64,000 nucleotides of DNA from Acanthosepion pharaonis (GCA_903632075.3 CAHIKZ030002090.1:1041001-1105000); one strand, 5' to 3'. Shown: positions 33,131-44,388, counted from the first letter of the stretch. The notes: generated by a model from the letters alone, not told the origin. Numbers and translations are program-made.

Positions 33131-33665
33131 TTGGTTAGTTAATACAAATTTTATTGTCAAAACATTGACATCATCATATAAGATATTGTCTTTCTTCTCT
33201 TATGTGCCATGTCCATTTAGGATGTGGGTGATCGTGGCTATCCACAATTTCCAGTCTCTTGTAACTCTTAGTAAATTTTGTTGTTTTTGTATCTCTCTTA
33301 AACCCTGTCATGCCAGCTATTTACTCAAGTTTGGTAGATAGGTAGGTAGGTAGGTAGGTTATATGGTGTTTTCTTCTATCCTTCTTGCTTTCAATCTGAC
33401 TTGTGAGTATCTAATTTTTCAAGCCTTCTTTCCTCGTTATGTGTCCTAGAAATTTCAATTGTCTTTTTCTGTTGTTATGTATAAGTCTCTTTTTTGTTTC
33501 CAGTTTCTTCAAAACTTTGACATTGCTCACAAGTTCACTCCATGGTATTCTTAGCAAGAACTGCACACCCACTTTTCTGTTGCTTCAAATCTCTTCTATG
33601 AGGATATTGTTCTGCATTCACTGCCATATAGGAGGATGGGTATTACTTATCAATTCAGTAATATT

Positions 33666-34284
33666 ATCCAGCCACATTCCAGGAGTAGAGGATTATCCCT
33701 TGTTCTCTGGTATGATCTGGTTCACCAGTTTACTGTTTCCAAGACTACAATGATTTAACTGTCTTAACATTTTGGTGATCTGACTAATCAGTAGCTGCAA
33801 CTTTTCATTATGGGTTGGCAGTTTGCTGGCTGCTGCATCTAACTGTCATACCATAATACCTATTCTATTGTAATAGACTCTCCCACAGATAATAAGTAGT
33901 AGTAGCAGTCGCCAGTTGGGCTCAGTGGTGTTGAGCGAGTCAGTCAATGTCGGACATTGAAGTATCAACCATCACAACAAGATTGCTGCGTCATTAACTC
34001 TTATTTCAAGTTCCTAACATTTTGTATGTCGAACCAAATTTAGGACGACTTATTGAAATATAAGCCTCCACTGTGAAAGCTACTCTACAACACTAATGTT
34101 GCAAGGAGGATCCAACTCTTTGATAACACTTAGAGAGACTGCTCTGATCAACAGTCACAAAATATTTAGGTATCTGTAGTGCCATATCGCGCTTTGGTAG
34201 GTGTCCCTGTATATATTTCCATTGGGCAACCCTGAAGCTATATCATGCTTTAGTCTCAGTCATCTTAGGCTAGTTTGTATTGAC
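33666..34284. other. Unassigned insert in the RTE copy
   Basis: Not RTE and not the LINE that follows. Contains no frame or motif I can assign. It entered the RTE before or with the LINE. Confidence 0.4.
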
Positions 34285-35275
34285 TAGCATATCACATAGA
34301 AAAGTTATGGTGTCTCCAGACAAATTTTTGAACTGATTCAGTCCTTCCTGTCAAATCATGAAATGAAAGTCATCTTGAAGGGCCACTCTTTTAGATCCTT
34401 TTGTACTAATGCAGGTGTCTCCCAAGTCTCTATCCTTGGTCCTACTTTGTTCATAATTTTAATAAACAACATTCCTGATGACATCAGCTCTCAACTTGGT
34501 ATCTATGCTGATGACACAACCATTTCCTCCTGTCTTTACATTATGTCTGATCAGTTCAATAAGGTCAAATTGGATGGTGGTCAAAAAATAACCTAGTCTG
34601 TTGTTAACTGGGGCAAAGAATTGCTTCTTAATTCTGATGCCTCCAAAACAAAATTGCTCTCTATTAATCATTATTTGAGAGTCCCCTTTCTGTCTTGGTC
34701 GATTGTTTTGCACTAGACAATTTTACCTATCTTGCATATCTATAAATCTACCATTTATCCATGCTTAGAATATTGCTGCCTCATATGGTCTGGTGTCTGT
34801 TATATACATATGATAAAATCCAAAAAGAATCAGCAATATTATTAGTCCTAACGTGGCATCTCAGCTTCAATCACTTTCCCATCACTGTAACATTGCTTCT
34901 CTGTGTCTTTTCTATAAATACTTTCATGGTAATTGTTCTGATGAGCTTTTTTGCTATCGTACAGACTTTATGAATTCAAGTTCAGTACTAGATTGGCAAC
35001 AAGGTCTCATCAATTTACAGTTGAATTGAATCAATGTAACTGTAATTTCTATGCTAACAGTTTCTTTTCTTGTACTTCTCACTTGTAGAACTTTGTTCCA
35101 GCTCCATGCTTTCCAGCCAACTTTAACCTCAAAGATTTAAATGCAAGGTCAATCACTATCTTCTTGATCACTCTTCTATTAGTTTTGCTCCTTAATAATG
35201 TTTGTGTTTTCTAATTCTTCCACACTGGGTGTGGAAGAATCTTAGTAGCTTTACTACTTTGGGGGAATTTGAAAA
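34285..35275 (+). pseudogene. Jockey/CR1-type LINE inserted in RTE copy
   Basis: Plus-strand blocks: KSYGVSRQIFELIQSFLSNH (about 34302), VILKGHSFRSFCTNAGVSQ (about 34366), SILGPTLFIILINNIPDD, SQLGIYADDTTISSCL with the catalytic YADD intact near 34503-34516, then QFNKVKLDGGQK, NWGKE, SKTKLLS, LEYCC and the tail ending AATTTGAAAAAAATA near 35275. The frame from 34363 to 34596 is open, with breaks elsewhere. RTE sequence resumes right after its tail. Confidence 0.85.
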
Positions 35276-36310
35276 AAATACTATTTTCTTTGTTTCTAAT
35301 GAAATTTTCCTGTTTTTTAATCTTTTGCTTAGCTTTTGAAAAGTATCATTTGCTATCCCAATGCATGTTCAGATTTCGGTGTCACACTTTTCGTCCTCTG
35401 TTAAAGCACTTCCCAGATACTTAAATTGTTGTATTTGCTTGATTTTGGTATCTCCAATTTGTAATTTTTTGTTGGGCTGTTCTTTTTTTTGCCAACCATA
35501 CATTCCATCTTCCTACAAATAATGCTTACTTCTCATTTTCTGTCACTAACTTTTGTAGGAGTTCTTGTAGTTTCTTTTTGTATTTGTTATCGACACTGTG
35601 TCATTTGCATATATGATGTTGTTAATATTGTGGCTGCCAATAATGAATCCTGGTAGTACTTCTAATTCTCTCATAATCACTTCATTGTATACATCTGGTG
35701 ACAAGACATTTCCTTGTCTTACACCCCTTTCTATTTTTGTATATTTATTGAATTCATTTTTTATCCATATGCAGGTGGTTCGCTTCCAGTATAGGTTCTT
35801 GATTATTCTAATATCTTTCCCAAATATATCATGGTTACCTAGCAGTTGTAACAGTTCTTCATGACCTCAAATGCTTTTGCATAATCTATAAAACATAGGT
35901 TCACATCCTTTGGTATTCGTATCGCTCTTTCTGTCACCATTCTGAGCATAAATATTTTGTTATATGGCTCATTAGGCTGATTGTCTGATGGAGATCATAT
36001 TTGTTTGCACTTAGCTTCTTAGGCAGTGCTATGAAAATTGATTTACTTAGGTCTTTTGGCATATCACCATTGTTGTATATTTCATTTATTATTTCTGTAA
36101 TCTTTCAATGCCAGTGTTATCTAAGGCTGCTAGCATCTCTATTATAATTCTGTTTAGATCTGGGTGTTTTCACTCCATATTTTGATATTTCTGCTCCTTT
36201 GGTATCTCTGTCTATTATCGAGGTAGCCTTGGGTTTGAGAAGGTGTCATAAGTTGACAAATGAAAATTAAACGTGTTGAGTGTGAATTGGTTGAAAGAAA
36301 TGAATAAAAA

Positions 36311-36433
36311 TGAGGTAGAATTTTTATACACTATTTACATTATTCGGACTATTATCCTCATCTTTGTCACCATATTTATTACAACGTTTCGGCTGTTGTA
36401 CGCTCCGGACTTCTTCAGGTGGTTGGAATGTCG
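36311..36433 (-). repeat. SINE B tail facing a SINE B head
   Basis: The reverse complement reads CCAACCACCTGAAGAAGTCC, ACAACAGCCGAAACGTTG, GACAAAGATGAGGATAATAG, matching 36640-36770. It stops at 36433, where the forward SINE B begins. Confidence 0.7.
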
Positions 36434-36780
36434 ATGTCCTCAAGGACACATGGCACAGTGGATAAAGGCATTGGTTAGATCCAGTGACAGGACCCAAAGA
36501 GTGGGAGTTCAATAAACAGTTAAGGCAGTGAAGAACTTGGGGAGGGGAATTAACAGGAGATAACTGATAACTGACATCCATTAAACATGGCACATGGAAC
36601 TAGAACAGTCTACCCCAGTGAGCGAAATAAAGGGTTCAGTTTGACATTCCAACCACCTGAAGAAGGCCGGAGCATACAACGGCCGAAACGTAATAATTAT
36701 GGTGACAAAGATGAGGACTATAGTCTGAATAATGTAAATAGTGTACATAATACCTCATCTCAGAAATATAGACAGATACA
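36434..36780 (+). mobile_element. tRNA-derived SINE B, nearly complete
   Basis: Head: GGACACATGGCACAGTGGAT (A-box region, about 36443) and GAGTGGGAGTTCAATAAAC (degraded B box, about 36498). Body: AGGAGATAACTGATAACTGA, GGCACATGGAACTAGAACAG, CGAAATAAAGGGTTCAG. 3' part: CACCTGAAGAAGGCCGGAGC, ACAACGGCCGAAACG, then GACAAAGATGAGGACTATAG and ACCTCATCTCAGAAATATAG. Other copies: 40936 (minus), 48930 (minus), 54321 (plus). Transcribed by polymerase III when active; no protein. Confidence 0.8.
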
Positions 36781-37699
36781 GAATTTTTATTCTTGTTGTG
36801 ATATGTAAATGATTGACTAATTAGTATACTTAAAGCATTGAGACTATATAAGTGCCAAGCAGTAAGAGGAAGGGTAGATATGCGTGATCAGGGCTGGTGT
36901 CAGGGTCTTTTGCCCTGTTTCCCTGAATCTATGGTATGTTCCCACCAATCTATAATATGGGGCCTCCCATTCTACTACATCTCAAAATCATGAATTTGGA
37001 CAAAAAAAAAAGACCTCACAACAGTGCCAAAATCTGAGAAGATTTTTCATCCTTTAATAGTGATTTGTGATTAGTTTAATTTGTGATGCATATAAATGTA
37101 GGTAGAAAAAAGAAAATGTTCATAAGATAGCAAGGGTCACAAAGCATTGTTTGGGGCCCCCAATCAGCTCCTCACCCTGTCAATGGGGAGTAGTATGCAC
37201 TGGCACTGTGTGAGATTAACGACTACTGCTAGATTAAGAAAATATGAAGAAAATCACAATTCATAAAAATTCTATCAGGAACTTTTAGTATAGAGTCTTT
37301 TCAAGGATAGTTCCTGGAGGGTGTTTAAAGTAAAAGAATGTCCTTATGATAGTCTCTGTAAAACAAAGGAGTGAATATGGTTGGACCTACTCTGTTGGTG
37401 AATGAAAGGGTGAATGAGGTGTTGTGTCTAGGTCATGTGTGTGTCCTCAGTGTCCTGAGATTTGCACCCTACATTATCTATGGGGCAGTCTGAAAGAGGA
37501 TAAACCTCTCCAAATTTGTGCTATGTATACTCCCAATTTTGTTATGCAAACCTAAAAGCGGAAAAGGATTAGCTGCTTCTAACAGGGTTTTTAATGTTGT
37601 AGGGGAGTTTTAACTCTGAATAATAATTATAAACCTACTAAAATTTATATATATAAATACTTTAATGAGAAAGATGAAGATGGGAAGACAACAAAACAA
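36781..37699. other. Unassigned DNA
   Basis: Region 36880-37220 is less AT-rich (GGGGCCTCCCATTCTACTAC, GGGGCCCCCAATCAGCTCC) and may be an old DNA element; I see no clear terminal repeats. No coding signal. Confidence 0.4.
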
Positions 37700-37935
37700 G
37701 TATTATTTATTATCTTGTTGTTATGAGGTGTTGGAGACACGAGAGACAGTAATACTGAGTAAAATTGTGAGTTTGAAGTCAAATATAGATCAAATATGGA
37801 TCAGAATCTGACAGAAAGATAAGATAAAGATTAAGCAAAGTGTATACAATCTTTTTGTAAGTTTTTTTTTTATTATAGACATGTATAATGAGTGTCCAGA
37901 TAACTTAGTTGGAAAAATACGAGAAGTGTCAGGGG
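37700..37935 (+). repeat. Dispersed repeat family I, forward copy
   Basis: GGAGACACGAGAGACAGTAA, AAAATTGTGAGTTTG, AGATAAGATAAAGATTAAGC, GTATAATGAGTGTCC, AGAAGTGTC; same order as the reverse copy at 14030-14280. Confidence 0.55.
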
Positions 37936-38485
37936 TTTTCTTACCTTAAATTTTTGTTGAGCACTGAAAGATAAATGTTACTATTATGACCTGAAAAAGG
38001 AAAAGGAGATGAAATTTTCATTGACGCATGTGTTAATGACCTGTCCATGTGAACTGCTTGCCCATGTAGAATATGTCCATGTAAGAATATCAAATATTTG
38101 TGTGTAGAGAGGTCAATTCTCATTGGTTTAGAATGATTGAATTAATGATAATTATAAATGTTATTATTATATTATAATTATTTTTGACACTATAATTATA
38201 TTTTTTTTATAGACACAAAACTGTGACAGTATAATTAATTTTTTATTTATGTATTTATTTATGGACACAACAATGTGTGCATATCTGGCTAAACAGGGTG
38301 TAGTATACAATTGTTGATGGCATACCAGTTTTTGTAATTATTGGTATAAAATTTCTGCAATCCATCTGTATCTTGTGTACTGAAAATATGGAAAAAAGTG
38401 ATTGTTAGTAGTCAAGAATCAAAGTAAGCATTACTGACAGAATATGGATACTAAATATGTAACTAATTGCATTACTAATATTTTA
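37936..38485. other. AT-rich spacer
   Basis: Nothing recognised apart from a weak duplication of a TATAATTA-rich stretch near 38150-38250. Confidence 0.5.
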
Positions 38486-38905
38486 ATATAGAAATGCATT
38501 TAAATAATCTTACTCTAGAAATGCATTTAAATAATTTTACTATAGAAATGTGTTTAAATAATTTTATTATAGTTTTGCATTTAAATAATTTTATTATTGA
38601 TAGATGTTTAAATAGTTTTATTATAGAATTGCATTCAAATAATTTTATTATAGGAATGCATTTCAATAATTTGATTAGAGAAATGCATTTAAGCAATTTT
38701 ATTATAGAAATATGTTTAAATATTTTTATTATAGAACTGCATTTAAATAATGTTATTACAGAAATGCATTTAAATAATTTTATTATAGAAATGCATTTAA
38801 ATAATTTTACTATAGAAATGTGTTTAGATAATTTTATTATAGAAATGCATTTAAATAATTTTACTATAGAAATATGCTTAAATAATTTTACCAAAGAAAA
38901 GCATT
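38486..38905. repeat. 27-bp minisatellite, about 15 units
   Basis: Unit GAAATGCATTTAAATAATTT plus a variable TACTATA/TATTATA. Because 27 is nine codons, both strands stay open across the array (plus 38494-38967, minus 38475-38936) and look like repeat proteins (HLNNFIIEM or LFKCISIIK). This is periodicity, not coding: changes are scattered without codon-position bias and no gene context exists. Confidence 0.92.
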
Positions 38906-39533
38906 GCCATAAAAAATCTTTAGTAGAGAAAGGCATTATAAATCAAGAGGAAATAAACTGTAATTGATCAAGTCAAGTGTTACTGACAGGGCTATTATAT
39001 GTATAATGCAAATGCATTGTTAATGATTCAAAATGCATTGGAAATCAAAAAAGAAGAAATTGTCATTGGCCAGAAATTAAGATAGATTTACTGACAGCAT
39101 TATTTACAGGTATAATTTTTTAAACATTATTTTAGATTTATTTCCAATATTAGAGACCGTCATAAAACACTATTCCGCTCCAATCTTGCTAAGAGAAAAA
39201 AACAAAACAAATCACAAAGAAAACTTAAAAGAAAAGAAAGAAAATAATGCAATATATGACCAATAATGGCAGCCAATATAAGCTGGTTTCCCATCATTTC
39301 TCAAGGCCAGACATGGGCCTATTTATTTTATATTCGATATTAACTGAACTGACATAAAATCTAATGCATATGTGAAAAGGCGGAGGAAAAAAGAGGCATC
39401 CATTTCAGACTTTTTAATTTCAGTATCATTCCCATATTTTCTTCATGACAGTAGCAGATCAACACATTTTATATTTACTTATATATTTATTGTCATATGA
39501 TCATGATAAAACTTTCATATATTCGGAAATTGG

Positions 39534-39536
<3 letters not shown>
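38906..39536. other. AT-rich spacer
   Basis: Nothing recognised. Confidence 0.5.

Positions 39537-39592
<56 letters not shown>
39537..39592. repeat. (TA)n(CA)n microsatellite
   Basis: TA run passing into a short ACACAC run next to the TA target of the following Tc1 derivative. Confidence 0.95.
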
Positions 39593-39593
<1 letters not shown>

Positions 39594-39596
39594 TTA

Positions 39597-39947
39597 CAGG
39601 CAAAACGTTTAGGGAAACATTGCATTTCTTTAAAAAATGAGATATTTCGTTTTTTGTTTTTTTTTAAGCAAGAGACAAATTTTCAGTATTTACAGTGTAT
39701 TTGCTTTTACTTTTCAGTCTTTCTCCAGACTCCTCTTACTGCCAGAAAGTTCAAATTTAGATTTGTCTTTGTGGTGGTTTTATTGACAAAAACAAAATAT
39801 AAATTTTTTTTATAGTTAAGTGGTTATTGTTTGCTAAAATAAAAGCAAATAAACTGACTGAAAATTTTATCATTTATTAAAAAAAAAAAAAATCTCATTT
39901 TATGGTGTTTTTAAAGAAATGTAGTGTGATCCCAAATTTTTTGCCTG
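39597..39947. mobile_element. Tc1-type miniature element, 351 bp
   Basis: Left CAGGCAAAACGTTTAGGG and right end, reversed, CAGGCAAAAAATTTGGGA; both continue with CATTTCTTTAAAAA and AAAATGAGAT. TA dinucleotides flank at 39595-39596 and 39948-39949. The middle holds GTGGTGGTTTTATTGACAAA, which matches the transposase 3' end of the related element at 55.9 kb. It is thus an internal deletion derivative. Confidence 0.8.
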
Positions 39948-39963
39948 TAGTCTATATAAATTC

Positions 39964-39964
39964 C

Positions 39965-40016
<52 letters not shown>

Positions 40017-40031
40017 CTCATCTCTCTCTCG

Positions 40032-40083
<52 letters not shown>
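39964..40083. repeat. (TATC)n-(CT)n-(TA)n compound microsatellite
   Basis: TATC run 39964-40015, CT-rich part, TA run to 40083. Gives chance frames rich in YLSI. Confidence 0.95.
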
Positions 40084-40086
<3 letters not shown>

Positions 40087-40093
40087 AACCTGG

Positions 40094-40930
40094 TGCGATG
40101 GATAAATTGTCGTCTAAATTATGCAAAATGAAAATAATTGTGACATCTCATTTAAACAGTTATATTTACCAAAATTACACAAAAATATTTTGAAATACTA
40201 AAGAGTAAATTTATTCAGTAAAATCATCATTGCCTTCAATTCTGACCTTCAGACTACTTTCGAATCTTCTGTAACTCTTCTGGATGGTCTCCTTTATTAA
40301 GTTAGTAAATCCTACTATAATCCTGGCCTTCAGTTCATCTTTGTTGTTGCAAAGAGTTTTGTTAGTCTCTTGCTCAATTGTGCCCGACACATCATAATCA
40401 AGGGGGTTGCTGTCTGGGGAGTTAGGTTGCCAGATGTAAGGGGTGATGTGATCACAGAAATTTCTGATAGCCATGACTAGATTCTTCTGCTTGTGTGGTA
40501 TGATGCAAAGTCCTGTTGCCAGACATAGGTTATTCCAGCAGCCACCCTGTTGACCCAGGGCAGCACTACCTCCTCTGTGTTGAGTCTAAGTCTCTATGGG
40601 AAGATGAATGGAGATATGATGTCGACATCACTAGTGGTTCCCCCAAACACTTTTGTAATCCTTATTAGACTCATTCAACTCTTTCTGAATCCTTTGAACC
40701 GTTCTCAGATTGACACACTATCACTTTGAAATGTTCGTATTGAAGCTTCTGGCATGAATGCCAAACAGTACAGCATGCCGTTTCTAAATTTTTGACAAAG
40801 TGAATCGTGCTCTTTTACTCATAGATGGTACTCAACTGACCCTACTATACTCTGCTGTTAACAAAATCAAAAACAACAGCGTGCATGCACGAAATTAAAA
40901 ATATAAAATGGTGACAATTTATCTATCGCA
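40094..40930 (-). mobile_element. Tc1/mariner-like transposon family H copy 3, both ends present
   Basis: 18-bp ends TGCGATGGATAAATTGTC and, reversed from the right, TGCGATAGATAAATTGTC differ at one base. The minus strand encodes the transposase relic: C-terminal 40474-40211 with AIRNFCDHITPYIWQPNSPD, NPLDYDVSGTIEQETNKT and YRRFESSLKV, the region after the second catalytic acidic residue; N-terminal helix-turn-helix traces near 40700-40800. NSPD then NPLDY resembles the third catalytic block of mariner/Tc1 enzymes. 837 bp is shorter than a full ~1.3-kb element, so an internal part is missing. Reference copy for the family. Confidence 0.85.
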
Positions 40931-40935
40931 TTCTT

Positions 40936-41190
40936 CTGGTGACATACGTTGGAATTTTGAACCAAACCCTTTATTTAGTCGACTTGGGTAGATTGTTCTA
41001 GTTCCATGTGTCATGCTTTTTCGGGATATCTCAGTTTAGTTATTTCCCTTTAGTAGCTCAACTCTCCAAGGTTTTGTTCACCTCTACTGAGGTCAGGTAT
41101 TGAACTCATAACTCTTTGCATCAAGTCACTGGATTACTTCAACCAATGTCTTTATCCACTGGGCCATGTGTCCTTGGGGACATGTTTCCA
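40936..41190 (-). mobile_element. tRNA-derived SINE B, reverse copy
   Basis: The reverse complement starts GTCCCCAAGGACACATGGCC with CAGTGGATAAAGACATTGGT, has the B-box-like TATGAGTTCAATACCTGA, AAGGGAAATAACTAAACTGA and CATGGAACTAGAACAATC, and ends in GGTTCAAAATTCCAACG. Lacks the last ~120 bp of the 3' part. Confidence 0.78.
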
Positions 41191-41271
41191 TTGGATGCAC
41201 CTAACAGGTCTCTGCTGCATTTGTCTTTCGTGAGCTGTTAGGCACCACCCTCCCATATATGTTCACTAAGT

Positions 41272-41510
41272 TTGTTCCATCATGAAGGCAATAATGACAG
41301 ATCACAGAGCATTCACAGTACAGACCAGATTAAATATTGCCACAGGTGTGTCAATCTGGACAATTTGGAATCATTTACATGCACTAGGATTATGGGAATT
41401 TGTGTCTCAAGACAAATTTGTGGTTATACTACAACAACATTGTGCACATATCTTCAACATTGCAAAGAAACGGTCACCCAAGAGATTGTTGCTTTCTAGT
41501 TTTTAGTTAT
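41272..41510 (+). pseudogene. Possible Tc1-type transposase N-terminal relic
   Basis: The frame from 41282 reads TDHRAFTVQTRLNIATGVSI then WTIWNHLHALGLWEF; TRLNIATGVSI followed by a TVRNHLHALGL-like helix resembles the second helix-turn-helix of Tc1 transposases. No catalytic domain follows. Short and uncertain. Confidence 0.4.
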
Positions 41511-41594
41511 GAGAGATGATTCTGCATCCATTCAGATGATAGTTGTTTGCAGATACAACTTCCAGAATTTATTCACTCATAATAAATATTGCTA

Positions 41595-41903
41595 GGAGGC
41601 ACGGTGGAGTCATGGAGACGGCTTGGATTGAGGAATTGGAGAGCTGAGTTTGAATTCTAGTCAAATCCATTACATTCACTTATGTACTAATATCCTTGGG
41701 AAAGGTATGAATCTTCTTCTCCCCCACCTCTACAGCTATGGGTAAATAGCAGGACAGACTGGGTTCTGTAGCCTTGGATGGCAACTGGTCTACCACAGAA
41801 AGAAATGGCAACCTACTGCGGGAAAAAATCTGCCTCGTCAGTCATGTTTCGAAAGATACTAGATTGCCTAAGCATGTATCACGCATGACACATAACTGAC
41901 TGA
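41595..41903 (+). mobile_element. SINE A, full-length copy
   Basis: tRNA-like head (GAGGCACGGTGGAGTCATGG, GAGCTGAGTTTGAATTCTAG), then TATCCTTGGGAAAGGTATGA, AGCTATGGGTAAATAGCAGG, TGGCAACTGGTCTACCACAG, CATGTTTCGAAAGATAC and ACATAACTGACTGA. Confidence 0.85.
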
Positions 41904-42429
41904 ACACTGGCATTAAAGTTATGTATATTATAACTTTTGATTGCACTTGGTCTTGTAGAGGGAATTTTGAATATAATATTTTTAACCTGTTCTGGTGCCA
42001 TTCCTGCAGTAGAGGTGTAATGTTCTGTTCCTCTAGAATAATGCCTGCCTACATGGTGCCCATGCTACTTAACATGCTCTGCAAGATGTTTGGTATATCT
42101 TTTTCTAACAATTTTTCTTGTTCTTATTTTTTACCAATGTTTTTTATTGTTTTATGATCATGTTTCAACTTTTGCAAAATTTCCAATATTATGTTCTCAT
42201 TGTTCAATAACATGACGTTATCTTGTTTCTCTTTTGAGGTTATACCTTTCCTATGATGTTCCATATTATTTCAATTAAATGAAATAAAAAAAATTACTTA
42301 TATGATGAACAACCTTCTAATTGCATAATAGAATCTCACACCACCAAATAAGTTATTGTATATATTTAAAGAAATATTATAAGTTGGAATTCACAGGGTA
42401 TATTTATTGTATAAATATTGGTATATCCT
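41904..42429. other. Unassigned DNA
   Basis: The frame 41921-42157 lacks known motifs; it is T-rich and probably chance. Confidence 0.4.
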
Positions 42430-42675
42430 AAAATTCGAATTTGTTATCTTCACTTACACACAAATACCCTTGGGAAAGATATGAATTCATATTTTCTCCC
42501 CTCCAGCTATGGGTTGAATAGCAGGACAGACTGGAATCTTTAGCCTTGGTTGGTAACTGGTCTACCACAGAAAGAAATGGCAACCTACTGTGGGAAAAAA
42601 TCTGCCTCGTCAGTCATGTATCGAAAGATACATGATCGCCCAAGCATCTATCACGTATGGCACTTAATTGCCTGA
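42430..42675 (+). mobile_element. SINE A, head-truncated
   Basis: Starts at the B-box remnant AAATTCGAATTTGTTATC and carries the whole body: CCTTGGGAAAGATATG, GGTCTACCACAGAAAGAAAT, GTATCGAAAGATACATGATC. Confidence 0.8.
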
Positions 42676-42716
42676 TATCCTAAAGATTTTACCAACAGTG
42701 GTTGATTATTTGTATT

Positions 42717-43352
42717 TGGACTAATATCATTATCTTTGTTGTTGTTATGACGACTGTGAAAACAGAGTAAGCAATAGCTGTGCATTACTAAAAAGAACAA
42801 AAGAAAATATCCCAAGATATGGACAGCAAAACAAACTGGCTTGGTATTGGTCGCGGCATCAAATGTGACGTTCTAATCTTTTGGTGATTCGGATGGGAAT
42901 CTGGTTAGATTCGGTATCAGCCTCGTCGTTCCCAGCCCGCCTCCAACGTCTGGTTACCGAAGTAACTGCTTTGATTTCCAGTCTAACCTACCCACGTTGT
43001 GAATTGATCTTAGGCAGATGAAATCAATCAGTCGCCGGGCCGTAATGCAAGCTGAGTTCGAATAAGGGTGATATCGCACAAGTATATGTAAAAGAAAAGA
43101 AAATAATAACTCGAAAAGTTCAAATGTGTTAAAAAAGGATAACAATATTTTATATCTGGTTGATGAATATAGGACTACGTCTTCTTCCCAACCCGTTATA
43201 TGGATTCGTCCCTGTAGATTTTTTTTATAAAAGCTTCTGTTTTAAATTCCATGAAGGTTACCCAGATTGACAGAAATCTGAAGAAGACCAGTGGGCATAA
43301 TGACTGAAACATTGTGAGGATATTAGTCCAAATAAGAATATCATAAATAATG
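42717..43352. repeat. Facing SINE B-type tails with unassigned middle
   Basis: 42717-42765 read in reverse (CAACAACAAAGATAATGATA) and 43250-43352 read forward (ATCTGAAGAAGACCAGTGGG, CTGAAACATTGTGAGGATAT) resemble the SINE B 3' part. Between them 42840-43080 is relatively GC-rich (GTCGCGGCATC, CAGTCGCCGGGCCGTAATGC) with CTGAGTTCGAATAAGG, a possible B box of another tRNA-like repeat. Confidence 0.45.
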
Positions 43353-44299
43353 AAAATGTCGCAGGTGGTATATTGGCCTGCAAACAGATATTGAATGACA
43401 GAAACCAAAGACAAATAAAATGAAGACCTCAGTAAAAAATATATATATAGCCAAGTTTATTTTCGTTAAAGAAAATACGTCAACAAAAATAAAGTTACAG
43501 TGCATTAGGCAAAAATTATCTCTGCATGTTCACGTAGAGGGTGAGAAGAGCGTTGTCCTGAAAACGACAGTTTTGCGGTCACTGAAAAGGACTGTTTATT
43601 GTATGTCATTTCTGCTGCTGAGGATGGCTGGAGATGCAGCTGATGATGATAGCTGGTTGGAATTGCTGCTGAGGACTGGAGTCGACTGTCAGATACTACA
43701 CTTTGATCTTAGTCATCTGGGCCAGGAATGATATTTTATTTTGAAATATTACATCAAAGTTTGCACAAGGCCAAAAGGCGAAAGGCACTGACTATCCTAC
43801 AGCTAATCTGATTCACAAGCCATTCATCCATGGGCCATGGAACTATACTTTTTGATGCTTTGAGACCTTTTTATATGAAGAATCAGTTTTACAATAATTG
43901 CTGGTGAAGCTTTTTCTTCCGGTTGTTTTTTTAAAAAAAATGTGGGAGTGCCAACAGGTTACGACAATAACGCCTTATGCCCAAAACCTAGAGAGAAAAT
44001 GGTTGTTTAATACCAATATTTTGTGCAAATTTTGACTTGTCTAATAAAATCTGATATAGTGTAGATTGTCAGATTACAACAAGCTCCGGTGAATATAAAG
44101 CAAAAGAGAACACATTAAAAAAACAAACAATGAGTATCTGCTGTCAGCATTGTACGAAGCCAGTATTCCGTTTTCTCTTACTTTATTGATGCTTAAGTGC
44201 ATTCTGTGTGAATGATGAGTTTTGATCAGGCCAGTCCAAATATATTTTTTCATACCACTCAGGTAGATTAGAACTGAGGGGGATAAAATGGAAAGAAAA

Positions 44300-44305
<6 letters not shown>
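43353..44305. other. Unassigned DNA
   Basis: The frame 43420-43731 (103 codons) includes a GCTGCTGAGGATGG-type block but no protein motif; it may be part of an unrecognised LTR or element end. Confidence 0.4.

Positions 44306-44388
<83 letters not shown>

Larger units (their letters stand above)
33180..36245 (-). pseudogene. RTE-type LINE, reverse copy, interrupted
   Basis: Minus-strand order: 36240-35275 encodes RT blocks (a CFIDYAKAFE-like block near 35870, a degraded GVRQG block near 35720, NIIYANDTVS at about 35590-35620 where YADD has become YAND, KYLGSALTEDEKCDTEI near 35380) and KRLKNRKIS. The post-RT segment, with the TAGG run at 33338-33360 and the C-terminus near 33200-33260, continues at 33665-33180. 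In between lie ~1.6 kb of foreign DNA. Many stops. RTE elements encode an apurinic-type endonuclease and RT; the endonuclease is not seen here. Confidence 0.8.

Noticed and set aside
36880..37230. hAT-type miniature element with CAGGGCTGGTG ends
   Set aside because: The proposed right end matches too poorly and no target duplication was visible.
38486..38905. CRISPR-like regularly spaced array (also 55975-56085)
   Set aside because: Units are contiguous tandem repeats without unique spacers, in a eukaryotic setting with no cas genes.
38475..38967. Long open frames on both strands that look like leucine/isoleucine repeat proteins
   Set aside because: They are the by-product of a 27-bp tandem repeat, whose length is a multiple of three; no splice, start or neighbour evidence.
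43420..43731. 103-codon open frame
   Set aside because: No family motif; likely chance within an unassigned repeat.
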